Shown here in pieces: positions 12,201 through 21,908 of a DNA stretch of 64,000 nt. The position numbers and the translations under genes are program-made. Numbering within the stretch: the stretch's first letter is position 1; every line of letters starts with the position of its first letter. The notes under the pieces are model-generated. The model ran no database searches. It was not told the DNA's origin and saw only the letters and a list, made by a program, of their open reading frames with translations. The stretch spans positions 198,651,325 to 198,715,324 of the forward strand of contig NC_133536.1 in the NCBI RefSeq assembly GCF_048544455.1, read 5' to 3'. The stretch is from Silene latifolia (lineage: Eukaryota; Streptophyta; Magnoliopsida; Caryophyllales; Caryophyllaceae).

Positions 12201-12818
12201 GTTATATAAATTATAGAAAGACTCATAAAAAATTTCCCCAACAAGATCCGGCTCATAAATCCAATCTCCATTACCATTCTTTACCCCTAGAATAAAGTTT
12301 CTACCCGCACGCCCTTTTACCCAATTGAAAAAATACCTAGTACAAGTATCACCTTCAATCATCCACTTTAATTTTGCCCTTTGTCGCCAAAAGACCGCGG
12401 CCACTTTAGCAAATTCCCGAACCTTATCATTAACTCTCGTATACATATCATCATTACCATCATTAATAGCAGCATCCATACCTCTTTCTAATTCCAAATC
12501 AAAATCATCCCATTTCTGATGCCACTCTTGTCTCTTATCTAAAGCCCAATGTCGTACTTCTTGCCGTACCACAGAAAGCTTTCTTGCAACTTGGTAAGCT
12601 GGTGTTCCACATAATCGTCGTTTCCAAACCTCCTTGATAAGAGATATACACTCATCATACTCGAAAATCCATGCATCCACTTTATAAGGCTTATTATTTT
12701 TATTACGGGTAAGGTGTAAATCCAACTCAATTGGTGCATGATCCGATATTTGTATAGGAAAGTGTTTTATTCCCGTCTCCGGAAAAAGCATAAACCAATC
12801 CTTAGAACCAAACGCCAT
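9191..12818 (-). mobile_element. 5'-truncated L1-type LINE
   Basis: The element lies on the minus strand. A run of 29 T (9191-9219) is its poly-A tail and the 3' UTR is only about 23 bp. It is truncated inside the endonuclease domain. Copy A of the duplication has the same flank without it (about 3741-3765), so the insertion joins the bases ...GCGTAGCA on the left to ...TTGAGTGAC on the right. No target duplication longer than about 4 bp is visible. The unbroken long frame and the uniform A tail point to a recent insertion. Confidence 0.93.
9243..12818 (-). CDS. LINE ORF2 remnant: endonuclease tail, reverse transcriptase, zf-RVT, RNase H
   Basis: This is an unbroken 1191-codon frame. The N-terminus holds only the end of the APE-type endonuclease (SDHAPIEL near residue 26). 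Reverse transcriptase follows, with ITLIPK and YRPISLCN, a GLRQGDPLSPYLF block and the catalytic FADD near residue 495. A zf-RVT region (CKFCKG ... EHLFRDC) lies near residue 910. A C-terminal RNase H domain starts near residue 1066 with catalytic D in VDAGWKG, E in LQAEGLG and D in ISSDCLS. Much of the endonuclease is missing, so it could not support target-primed integration alone. The ATG at 12818-12816 contains flanking host bases, so it is a chance start and not the native one. Confidence 0.9.
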   Translation of the reverse strand: MAFGSKDWFMLFPETGIKHFPIQISDHAPIELDLHLTRNKNNKPYKVDAWIFEYDECISLIKEVWKRRLCGTPAYQVARKLSVVRQEVRHWALDKRQEWHQKWDDFDLELERGMDAAINDGNDDMYTRVNDKVREFAKVAAVFWRQRAKLKWMIEGDTCTRYFFNWVKGRAGRNFILGVKNGNGDWIYEPDLVGEIFYESFYNLYNPPCADNGPVRENLMEEVLMGISKTVHGDDCDELSRPFTAQEVRTAVFQMGALKSPGPDGVPAIFYQKCWYFIKKDVTRAILSILNSGMVLKELNRTFITLIPKCDNPEKVGDYRPISLCNVLMRIVSKCITNRMAKVMGYLVGDFQNAFIPGRQISDNIILANEALHKINLHKKGKSGRYAFKADMSKAYDRVRWDFLRAVLYKFGVPERLIFLIMNCVTTVSYQVLFNRAPLRVFQPHCGLRQGDPLSPYLFVLCMEVLSCNVRKAQQRGLLKGITLCRGVEALSHLFFADDAIFFLHDRKNSTRNLRAILNKYCKVSGQVMNEDKSGILFSPSTTLARARCGMRNLRVKGTQGLGKYLGLPTDLQGSKRELFRGLIDIVMKRISSWNGIFLTPAGRLTLITSVLSNISNYFLSVFKIPVSVTNKINSLLSHFWWAGGRLGRTIHWCSQKFLSLPKREGGLGIRNIECLNQAMLGKHAWRLLSGDQSYFARIFRKKLLGDEVLKDNWMVQNGNNLSWGARSILHGLDFVRNQIGWKPGLDSEMNVWTNKWVNGDYPEPKDDCLGIDRVDLQHLMVKDLQINGQGRERKWNEGFLHSFLVDDSVKAILAKPICRSQTSDEVYWLHNSDGQYSVKSGYGILFHDFMLRRGSLKDKERLSRVGLTFCRQKLWKLPGPPTWKILLWRILTNTLSVGINFVKRNIEIDPSCKFCKGREMTIESMEHLFRDCPVSRRLWAGSELGIRTNQTSFLQIDSWIIDWMLYMEKSEGCEEQQIRFLATLWCIWSTRNQILFQGVDFHPIMFFKHWSQIVSTGIQATKEIKKGACALEGNSTSLARDNANWVRNSNPICVVGRIGDCRHVRVLVDAGWKGFDKAGVGWIAMSENGYIFHSMGTKIMAESALQAEGLGVLLVIRWACERGLRHLEISSDCLSLILQLAGMERRHLIIKTTLEEMSDCFSYFHCLAFSYVPRRFNYNAHRLACKAMDS

Positions 12819-12838
12819 TGAGTGACTGAGAACATTTC

Positions 12839-12951
12839 AGGTTAAGAAGGGCAGGCCCAATAACCTATCACTCGAACCTAGAAGCAAGGTGACCAGGATT
12901 ACGAATGTCTAATGAGCTGCTGAGACCTATTTATGCCGGATGTGCTTGACT
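12839..12951. other. unassigned spacer between LINE flank and TIR element
   Basis: Sequence not present in duplication copy A. No feature recognised. Confidence 0.4.
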
Positions 12952-13402
12952 AGACCTGGCAAAAGCAACCCGACCTGAAAAAGTTGACTCGAGACCCGAA
13001 GTCACCCGAACTACATCACCCGAATATGACCCGAAAATCCGAATTGACCCGACCCGACCCGAACATGACCCGATCTTTCTTGACCCGTACTGGCCCGACC
13101 CGAAAATGACCCGATCCGAAACCACCAAACCCGAAAATGACTCGACAAAATATAACTCTAATTGAACCGAAAAGTCTTGAAATGGCTATTTCTCTATTAT
13201 TCATTGACCCGAAAATGACCCGACCCGAAACAACCCGACCCGCTTGACTCGAAACAGACCCGACAACAAACCCGAAACAGACCCGAAATCCGAAAAGACC
13301 CGTCCCGACCTGAATTAACCCGAACTCAACGAGAGACCCGAATTGACCCGACCCGAATTGGCCCGACCCGAACCCGGCCCGTTGACCCGTTTTGCCAGGT
13401 CT
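12952..13402. mobile_element. TIR-bounded element filled with CCCGA minisatellite
   Basis: Perfect 13-bp inverted repeats AGACCTGGCAAAA (12952-12964) and TTTTGCCAGGTCT (13390-13402) bound about 450 bp. The interior is made of irregular GACCCGAAATGACCCGACC-like units of 6-15 bp, in one orientation. No transposase and no clear target duplication are visible. It resembles a non-autonomous MITE-like element whose core expanded as a satellite. Confidence 0.6.
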
Positions 13403-13628
13403 CCCTTAATATGCTCACTTGGGGCTTCTTACTCTAGTTGTTCCCCAAACATAAAAAAAATGGTTTAGAAGACGGATTTTTGCTAACCCAATTATTGCAA
13501 AATACAGATGAGTAAATATTATTCTATTAAATTTGCAATAGACATGTTGTGGGGTTCAAAGGTAAAGGCTTTGGTTTGCCACCAATTGCACCATACATTA
13601 AACCCTGGAACGCAACAACACATGGGCA

Positions 13629-15010
13629 ATGGAATATCTCCCGCCCCACAAAAAGGCGATTGGATCGAAATGGGTCTATAAAATTAAGTACAATGTCGAT
13701 GGGACAATTGAACGATATAAAGCCCGTCTAGTCATCATGGGTAACAAGCAAATTGAAGGTGTTGATTTTCAAGAGACCTTCGCACCAACTATCAAAATGG
13801 TCACAGTTCGTACTCTCCTCACCATCGCCGCCGCAAAGAATTGGGTCATCCATTAAATAGATGTCCACAATGCTTTCTTACATGGTGAACTTGAAGAGGA
13901 GGTCTACATGAAACCACCTCCGGGCTTCAACAATGACACCAACGGCAAAGTTTGTCGTCTCAGGAAATCTTTATATGACTTGCGACAGGCTCCAAGATGT
14001 TGGTAGGCCAAGTTAGCTTCGGCTTTGATCTCATATGGCTTCAAGCAATGTCCCTACGATCATTCCCTGTTCTCCATCACAACATCCAACACTGAGGTAC
14101 ATGTTCTAGTCTACGTCGACGACCTTTTTATTTGTGGAAATAATTCAAGTATGGTTGATCGATTCAACGGCTATCTCAGTAGTTGTTTTCACATGAAGGA
14201 CCTTGGGCCTCTAAAATATTTCTTGGGTTTAGAAATTGCTCGGAATAAGACCGGGCTATTTATATCGCAAAGAAAATATGCCCTCGACATTCTCACTGAA
14301 GTCGACCTACTCGGTTCCAAACCCCAGTCTATACCCATGGAACCCAATCATCGACTCGCCTCAACGAGCTCTCCTTTGCTCTCTGACCCGCAGCCTTATC
14401 AACGCTTGATAGGCCGCCTAGTCTACCTCGCCATCACAAGACCAGAACTTACCTACTCCGTCCACATCTTGACGCAATTCATGCATGCCCCACGGACAGA
14501 TCAATGGCAAGCTGTGCTTCAGGTGGTTCGTTATCTTAAAAATAATCCACGTCAAGGGCTCCTTCTTCGGTCTGATAATGATCTTCGCCTACGCGCCTAT
14601 TGCGACTCTGATTATGCAAATTGTCCTAATAGTCGAAGATCCCTATCCGCCTACATTACGTTTCTCGGCAGCACCCCTATTTCTTGGAAAACGAAAAGGC
14701 AAACAACGGTTTCGCAATCATCAGCTAAGGCCGTGTATCGGGCCATGGCCGTCACGGTCTGCAAACTGAAATGGATTAAAGGTCTACTACAATTTATGGG
14801 TCTCCCTCATGACAAACCGATTGACCTACTATGTGACAGTGAATCCGCCCTTCACATAGCTCGCAACTCGGTTTTTCATGAACGCACTAAACACCTTGAA
14901 GTGGATTGTCACTTCATTCGGGACGAGATTCTAAAACTCACAATCAAACCAAGCTACGTCCATACCAAAATCCAATTGGCCGATATTTTGACTAAAGCTC
15001 TAGGACGGAT
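13629..15010 (+). pseudogene. Copia pol fragment with two in-frame stops
   Basis: The frame shows the Copia RT signatures [60 protein letters not shown] and MKDLGPLKYFLGLEIA, then RNase H with YCDSDYA and HIARNSVFHERTKHLEVDCHF. Stops occur at about 13855 (just before the [10 protein letters not shown] motif) and about 14006 (after APRCW). From 14025 a 338-codon frame is open. The C-terminus is separated by the solo LTR. A non-functional pol. Confidence 0.85.
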
Positions 15011-16292
15011 TGTAATACCCGCCCTTTTTGGGACCCTTTGACCAGCGTTTACTAACCTTGGGAGCGGGAATAGCCTTAGAAGCGAGTGCCAAAATCATCT
15101 TAGGTTGCGTGTTAAGAATGGTACTCGATAGAGTAGAGGCTACTCGATCGAGTAGCTAGGTTACTCGATCGAGTAGGGGGCCACTCGATCGAGTATGTTG
15201 GGTACTCGATCGAGTACCGAGTTTTCAGCGAGGGTTTTATATCGCGTTTTGTTAAATCCGCAAATCACTTCCGCCACTTTCTTCCTATCCTTCAGTCGCC
15301 TCTTTCCCTTCCCTTCACCTCAAAACCTCCATGGAAGCCTTTTTGAAGATCCTTGAGCCTTAGGAGGGCGTCACTTGAGTCGGGTAGCGGTCTTTTGCTG
15401 AGTTTCTCCCTATAGGTATGTCATAATCATCATCCGTGTCCTTGTTCTTTGCGATTAGGGTTTGCTTGGTAGTAATAGATGATTGTGTTGTGCTTATAGG
15501 CCTTGCTTGATTGCTGGATATGTCATATGTTGGCATGGGTTGGTTGCAGTTGCTTAAAGGTAGGTTCGCCTACTCAGTTTCTGTAGATGGTCTAGCGTGT
15601 CGGTCGTTGTGATTGTTTTGTGATTGCTTAGTATCGTAATTGTTTGGTGACGATTGTGATGGTGATTGTGATCGTTGTCTATGGTTCTCGAGGTGTGGCC
15701 TCGGCTGAGTGAGGTCACTTGCGGGAGTGACTTCACGCCCTAGTTTCGCCCTCCGTGGAACCCGCCACGGGAGGGGATGTGCACATTAATGGACAGGGTT
15801 ATCGCTCATTATGAGGAACGGGGATTTGGTGGGAACGGCTGCGGTCCCCCACTGGCAGGACTGGTCCAGTGGACAGTCGGTGACAAAGTTGGTTGGGTTA
15901 TCGTGTTTGTGTTTGGGTTTGATAGCTTTGTTTTGTGTTGATAGTCGTAGTTGCCGTTGTCGTATCTTGTCTCAGTACTGACCTTGTGTGGTTATTTGTT
16001 TGTTATGTGTCTGCCGTGATCCCTTATGGTGAGCAGTCGGTTTTAGCAGGTGTTGATGTTGTTGATAGTAGGAGTCCGGGCAGGGATGAGTCTTCACGAG
16101 ATTCGATAGTCATAGCGAGTAGTCTTTGAGTTGTATCTTTCATATTATTTGTTGGTTTAATCGCTTGTAATACAATATAATAGTTCTTTTATCGACATTT
16201 GATTATTACTATCCTCAGGCAACCGAGATGGTAACGCTCTTATATGCTAAGGAAGGCCTAGTTAAGGCTCCTCTGAATATGGGGGTGTTACA
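15011..16292. mobile_element. solo LTR, 1282 bp, nested in Copia
   Basis: It starts TGTAATACCC and ends GGGTGTTACA, a 10-bp near-perfect inverted terminal repeat with TG...CA ends. It is flanked by identical 5-bp duplications CGGAT (15006-15010 and 16293-16297). Removing it restores continuity of the Copia RNase H frame. There is no internal coding region, so this is a solo LTR produced by LTR-LTR recombination. The TGTAAYACCC terminus is typical of plant Ty3/Gypsy LTRs; lineage assignment is inference. Confidence 0.9.
15122..15217. repeat. array of five TACTCGATCGAGTA palindromes
   Basis: Palindromic units start near 15122, 15141, 15162, 15182 and 15203, spaced 19-21 bp. The first is imperfect (CGATAGAG) and the fourth has C in place of the first T. 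They lie 110-205 bp inside the left end of the solo LTR, so they could be promoter elements or protein-binding sites of the parent retrotransposon. Confidence 0.8.
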
Positions 16293-16568
16293 CGGATTTC
16301 TTTCAAGAATATGCTATCCAAGTTGGGAGTCTCCAATTTGCACGCACCAACTTGAGAGGGGTAATACGACCCACCTCCAACGGCTCCATCAAGCACACAA
16401 CAGGCAACAATCTTCCTTGCCTAGAAGAGTTTATTCACTAGCCGTTACCAAATTATCTCGTTTCCGTAAATACCGTGTATCCTTAGTATATATATTCTCT
16501 TTGTACATTGTACTCAACACAATTGATTTGGCAAATATATGAAATACATAAGTCTTATACGTTCAACA

Positions 16569-16975
16569 GGTTCGCCCTGCTTAAGTGCTTATAACCCAAA
16601 GGGCTGCTCCATCCGTTGTCAATTGGTTTTGCGATGAAACCTCCTTGGACTTATAAAGTGAACATTCTCTTGTTAAGCGGTTGGGTAATGTACCTCATGG
16701 TCCTCAGTTCGCGTGGGGATCATTTGGATCGGAAGATTAAATTAAAATTCACAACGAGGGGAGCCTAAGGGACAGTATTGGAATGAACAATCGGTGTAGA
16801 GCAATGAAATCAAGCATCGGTCGTTTCTCAGTTTGGTATCTCCTCGGACTTGAAGGCAAATCCAAGGGAATGGAAGAAGGGGAGGAAGGATAGGCCTTAA
16901 CAAGTAGACCGAAGATAAAGTCACTACTTGTTTTTCATTTCTTCTAGTGGTTTTTCCGATCACGGAAGGTAATAA
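16569..16975. other. unassigned sequence between Copia LTR and duplicated flank
   Basis: No reading frame with recognisable similarity is present. It is absent from duplication copy A. It may belong to an element adjacent to the Copia remnant. The shared flank resumes at about 16976. Confidence 0.4.
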
Positions 16976-17311
16976 CCTGCACAATGAGTGCTTGCTGCTC
17001 CGCCAACAGCGCTTACTGCCTCCTCTGTCTTTACCTTACGTTCTCTTTGGGAGCGAAACTGCATTCTTCTGCCTCAGTAGGATCTCTTGCTCTAACATTT
17101 CTCAAAAAGAGGTTTAGCGCCTCGGCTATACTATGGCTTTTTTTATCCAAAGGATGGCGCGCTTTATGAAGTTTATGCCTCTTGTTTTTTCGACCCGGGG
17201 GTTGGTAGACGTGTCCTTTTAAGTTATCACTGATACTGTAGCTACTGTCTACCGACCTCGTATCGGCTTTGATTAATAAAAAATAAATTTTTGTCCCTCA
17301 AAAAAAACATT
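16976..17311 (+). repeat. copy B of the 3870-4195 segment
   Basis: Near-identical to 3870-4195, including the CGCTTAC(T/A)GCCTCCT stretch and the terminal AATAAAAAATAAATTT plus A-run. No intact coding frame. Confidence 0.7.
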
Positions 17312-17596
17312 GTTTCTTAATAATACTACTACGTATTAGACTATTAGAGAGTGGTCCTTTCATTTTCATTGCCGTATTTTGTCTCATAAATTGGAATGTA
17401 CGTGCAAGTTTTAATCTTCCGATTTGTTTGTTTATTTTTGTCACAAAACGTGCAAGTTAACTCTTACTCGTATTATATTAGTTAGGCTTGAAATTTAAGC
17501 AAACCGAACAACACCCGTCCACAATCAATTCTACATCGTAAGGTAAAGACAATTTCAACAATTCATTTAGGTAATGATGTTCATTTGAACTACATA

Positions 17597-17870
17597 GGTG
17601 ATGTTCTTTTAAACTTAAAGCCACTAAATCTAAGTTCATTTTAAATTTTATAAGTTCAGTTCAGCTTAAATCCTATAAATTCAATTCAGATCCTATAACT
17701 TCAGTTTATTCAGACTCTATAAGTTCAGTTTAGTTAATTTTAGATCCTATAAGTTCAGTTCAGATCTCATTCGTCACTTAATTTAAATTTAATTCAAATC
17801 TTATAAGTTCAATTCAGATCCTATAAGTTCAGTTCAGATCAGATCAGTTTCAATCCAAAAGAACTGGGTC
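17597..17870. mobile_element. Tourist-like MITE with GTTCAG minisatellite core (copy B)
   Basis: Degenerate ends GGTGATGTTCTTTTAAAC and ATCCAAAAGAACTGGGTC flank ATAAGTTCAGTTCAGATCCT-type units. It is the paralogue of 4483-4849 but about 90 bp shorter in repeat content, with the same flanking ATA on both sides. The length difference shows that the core repeat changes copy number. Confidence 0.6.
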
Positions 17871-18267
17871 ATACTCCTACCTAATTAGTTTATAGCGGTA
17901 CCTTCAACTATTTAATGATCTCAACAAACTCAAATTTGAGCCATGCCTTCTAAGTTATTTTACCGTATTACTTTAATTTTTATCATTAAATTTTGTTTTT
18001 AGCTATTTTTTTAATTGCTCTAATATTAAGTCAAATATATTAAATTAAACACTAAATCGTTTTCATTTTGATCATTATTAAACTTAATAACTACCGGGTC
18101 ATTATCAGATGGAGTTCATATCAAGGGGGACCGGGTTTGGATTCAGGTCACTGATCATCAGATCATATTGGGTCGTAAACGGGTTGGGTGGGTTTCGGAT
18201 ATTGTTAGTTTCCATATGATGTCGGGTCAGGTTTCGGGCAGGTCAGTCATGTTTCTCAAGTCGAGTG

Positions 18268-19907
18268 GAGCTTGCCAACTCTACTAGCGATAATTGCACA
18301 ACAGGATTTGGAGGTTGAACAACTAGACGTTAAAACAGCTTTCTTATATGGAGAGTTGGAAGAAGAGATAAACATGACTCAACTAGAGGGTTTTTAGGTC
18401 TCCAGAAAAGAAGGCTATGTTTGCGGGCCGAAAGTCCTTATATGGGGCTAAAACAGTCTCTCATGCAATGATATAAGGGGTTTGTCAGCTATATGATGAA
18501 GATCGGCTATAATAGGTGTTCGTCTGATTGTTGTGTGTATTACGCTACGGCTCTGATGATTCATTCATCTATTTAGTCCTATATGTCGAAGATATGCTAA
18601 TAGTTGCAAAGAGCAAGTCTGGTGTTCAGAAGTTGAAAGGTCTCTTCAGTGTTGAGTTTGAAATGAAAGATCTGGGTGCAGCGAACAAAAATTTTGGATG
18701 GACATAACAAGGATAGAAGCAAGAAGAAGCTTTTCTTATCAGAGATAGGCTATATTCAGAAGGTGCTTCCAAGGTTTGACATGTCTACTTCTAAACCCAT
18801 AGATACTCCTAGTGAATCGAATGCACATATGTCTGTTGCGTCGTTCGCACTTAAATCAACTGAAGAGAAGGCATACATGTCTCGGTTTCCTTATGCTAAT
18901 GCAGTAGGAAGTTTTATATATGCTATGGTTTGTACTAGGCCTGATCTAGCAGGGTTTGTCAGTGTGACGAGTCGATTTATAGGTGATCCGGGTAAAAAGC
19001 ACTGGTAAGCTGTAAAGAGGATTTTCGGTACCTGCTTAAGGGTACATCTAATGTTGATCTCATTTATGGAGGTGATACAGAGTATTTAGTGTCAGGTATT
19101 CTGACTCTGATTATGTTGGTGATACAGAGTATTTAGATTTATGATTGGGTATGTTTTCACTCTTACTAGTACGGTTTTCAGTTGAAAGGCTACTTTGCAG
19201 CCTACAGTAACACGTTATCTACTACAAAAGCTTAGTAATGGCTTAACAGCAGCAGCTAAAGTAGAGAAATTTGGTTAAAGGGCTGATCATTGATTTTGGT
19301 CTACATCAGGAATAAGCTATTGTGTACTGGGATAGCCTCAGTGCAATTTGTCAAGCTAAGGATCAAGTCCATCATAAGAGGACTAAGCACATCGACGTCG
19401 GGTATCATTTCTTAAGGAATGAGGAGCATTAGGGTGAATAAAGTGGGTCCCACTGATAGCCCAACTGATATGCTTACCAAGCCGGTTTCGCTTAGTAATT
19501 TTCAACATTGTTTGGACTTACTAAATATCTGAAGCATCTGATTGCCCGATTGTGTGTAATATTTAAGGGGGAGGGGAGAAGAGTATATGGTACATCTGGC
19601 ATTTAGGTAGGGTGCATCTGGTACATTTGTTGTTTGTGAGAGGATTCAAGTCAAGGTGGAGATTTGTTGGATATATGCCTTGAATTTGTTAGTCGTCATT
19701 TCGAACGACTGTGTCGAAGTGAGCGAGTCAGGGTCGTCCAGGAGTGAAACGCCTTAGTGTGGGCTCGGAGGCAACGCCCCTGAAACCTAAACGGTGTCCG
19801 TTATTTGTATTGGACTAGAGTTCTGTCTTGGGTCTTTTAGGTTATTCTGTATTAAACCTTAGAAAGTATTATATAAACTCTCAAAACCTCTCCAGCAGTT
19901 ATACTTA
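18268..19907 (+). pseudogene. Copia RT-RNase H fragment plus 3' LTR, broken (copy B)
   Basis: The RT region parallels 5262-6300 (LEVEQLDVKTAFLYGELEEEI, then the YVDD region mutated to YVED near 18590). The RNase H side continues beyond copy A: KAKDQVHHKRTKHIDV-like and DMLTKPVSLSNF-like codons are recognisable at about 19340-19510. A purine-rich tract (about 19650-19661) precedes TGTTGGATATATGCC at 19665, the probable start of the 3' LTR. Many frameshifts and stops are present. The LTR is interrupted by the MITE at 19908. Confidence 0.75.
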
Positions 19908-20772
19908 GGCCCTGTTCTTTTGGACTTAATTTCGATTCTAATCGATTCGATTCGATTCGATTCACTCCATTCGATTCGATTCGATTCACTCAATCAATTG
20001 ATTCGATTCGATTCGATTCGAGATCGATTGATTCGATTCGATTCGATTCATTTATTTCAACATTACTATTATTATTCTTATTGATATTCTTATTATTATT
20101 TTTATATTAATGTACTGTATTTACTATTGTTATTATTATTATTATTATTATTATTTTTATATTTATTATATTACTATTATATTTATTAATAATTAATTCG
20201 TATTGTTTATATTATTATATATATATTTAATACATTTATTATTATTATTATTATTATTATTATCATTATTATTATTATTATTTTATATTTATTATTTTAT
20301 TAATATATTTATTATTATTAATATTATTCATAACATATTTATTATTATTATTATTATATTTAATATTATTATATTAATAAGTTATTATTTATTATTTATT
20401 ATTTTATTAATATACTCATTATTAATATTATTAATCACATATTTATTATTATATTATTATTATTATTATTATTATTATATTTAATATTATTATGTTAATA
20501 AGTTATTATATTAGACCTATTATTATTATTATTATTATATTATTTATTTTCTAGTTATTATTATTAATATATTATATTATTATTAATAATGTTATCATTT
20601 ATATTACTAATATATTTGTATTATTATTACTTTATTTATTATTATATTAATATTTTATTTTTTATATATCTTATTAGATTATTATTATTAGATTATATTA
20701 ATATATTATTATTATTAATGAATAATATTATAATAATATTTATTATTATTATTGGTATTATTTTTATTATAA

Positions 20773-20807
<35 letters not shown>

Positions 20808-20915
20808 ATCTTTTTATTATTATTTCAGTTCAGTTCAGTTCAGATCAGTTCAGTTCAGTTCAGTTCAGCTCCATTAAGTTCAGTTCAGACAATTTCAGTC
20901 CAAAAGAACAGGGTC
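19908..20915. mobile_element. Tourist-like MITE swollen by GATTC, TTA and CAGTT repeats
   Basis: Inverted termini GGCCCTGTTCTTTTGGAC (19908-19925) and GTCCAAAAGAACAGGGTC (20898-20915) match at 17 of 18 positions. Both ends are flanked by TTA (19905-19907, 20916-20918), the target duplication of PIF/Harbinger-type MITEs. The core holds ATTCG/GATTC units (about 19935-20050), about 770 bp of nearly pure A/T with TTA/ATT runs, then GTTCA units (20826-20890). The long Leu/Ile/Tyr reading frames inside are artefacts of the AT repeat. Confidence 0.8.
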
Positions 20916-20920
20916 TTATA

Positions 20921-21905
20921 AGCTTAGTAGTTAATAATTTCAATTACCTCCTTAAATTTTGCATCTCCGCGACAATCCCTAACTTCATCAATGAGTATAT
21001 AGATATATAAATTTTGTTATATGGAGTTAATTTTACCGAGCTCATCTCAAATTCTTAGAAAATACAAAAGTTATGCAATACAACTAAAAGCTTATATTAA
21101 TTCTAGTGACACGGTTTTATATTATGAGACGGTCTCATTATACATGAAGATAATTCATTATTTATTAGCACAAATGAACAAACTTTTTTCGAAAATGGTC
21201 TTATTCTACAACTTGTGAAAAGCTTAATGGGCTCCTTAATTAAGACATACTACTACGAGTACAATTTAATCTTTCAAGATTCAATGATACAAGTCCACCG
21301 TTGATTAACATTGGTTTAAGATAATTAGCTCATTTTGGGATCAACTAATCATGAACAAATCCTTATTAATCATATCTCTTAGCTGTAAAGCTTTGAAATC
21401 ATTACATTATTACTTTTCTTAATTTATTTATAGACTCCACTCACTCATTACATATTTCAATGTTGGGCTAAATCGGGTGAAACGAGCCTTTTTAAGGGAT
21501 CGTACTGTTAGAAAAAGATTGATCCTCGAAGATTTGATGCGAAATTAGTGAATTTTTTGTCCATGATTTGTTGTCTTTGAGAATCAAACTAAATTAATCT
21601 AAAAAGATTAGAAAGTAATGATGGCTATCACTAGGAAATCTTTTCTTGGTTTAGCGTAAGCATCTCTAAGATCGTCAACGATTTTGACCCAACTCCTTCA
21701 AGATACCTCAATTATTCTACTTTTTTTACTCCTATAAACTATATTACTATACTAATTTAAAGGTTATATTTGACAATTAGCAGAATCAGATTTATAATAA
21801 TGGATAATATTAGTAGAATACAGTTAAAAGGTTTTAGTAGCGGATTCGACAATCAAATTAAATTAGCATATTTCAAAAAAAAAAAAAAATTGTTTGATTA
21901 TTAGC
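20921..21905. other. AT-rich intergenic DNA, no gene recognised
   Basis: No conserved protein, RNA or terminal repeats identified. Short frames only, without recognisable motifs. The first part may be the remainder of the Copia LTR split by the MITE. Confidence 0.5.
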
Positions 21906-21908
21906 AGA

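Larger units (their letters stand above)
13590..16568 (+). mobile_element. Copia remnant (RT, RNase H, 3' LTR) interrupted by a solo LTR
   Basis: The 5' part (gag, protease, integrase) is absent. RT and RNase H read from about 13629 to 15010. The last codons of RNase H resume after the inserted solo LTR at 16293, giving an LSKLGVSNLHAPT-like C-terminus and a stop. A purine-rich stretch (about 16352-16361) precedes a probable short LTR ending in GTTCAACA at 16568. The LTR start is not a canonical TG, so the LTR boundary is uncertain. Confidence 0.75.
6836..19310 (+). repeat. segmental duplication, copy B, expanded by insertions
   Basis: It is collinear with 1778-6300 but interrupted. Shared blocks are the flank and F-box gene (6836-8690), 9048-9191 plus 12819-12838, and 16976-19310. 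Extra material is about 8700-9045 of unknown origin, the LINE (9191-12818), and 12839-16975 holding a TIR element, a Copia remnant and a solo LTR. Continuity of the shared flank across the LINE confirms that it was inserted after the duplication, or lost from copy A. Confidence 0.8.

Noticed and set aside
9191-12838. Target site duplication of the LINE
   Set aside because: Only about 4 bp could match (CATT-like), and part of it merges with the poly-T run, so I do not claim one.
16984-17169. 61-codon Ser/Leu-rich small protein
   Set aside because: The paralogous segment at 3885 does not keep the frame, and the segment looks like a non-coding repeat.
20203-20921. Long Leu/Ile/Tyr-rich reading frames
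   Set aside because: They are translations of TTA/ATT repeats inside a MITE and have no protein-like composition.
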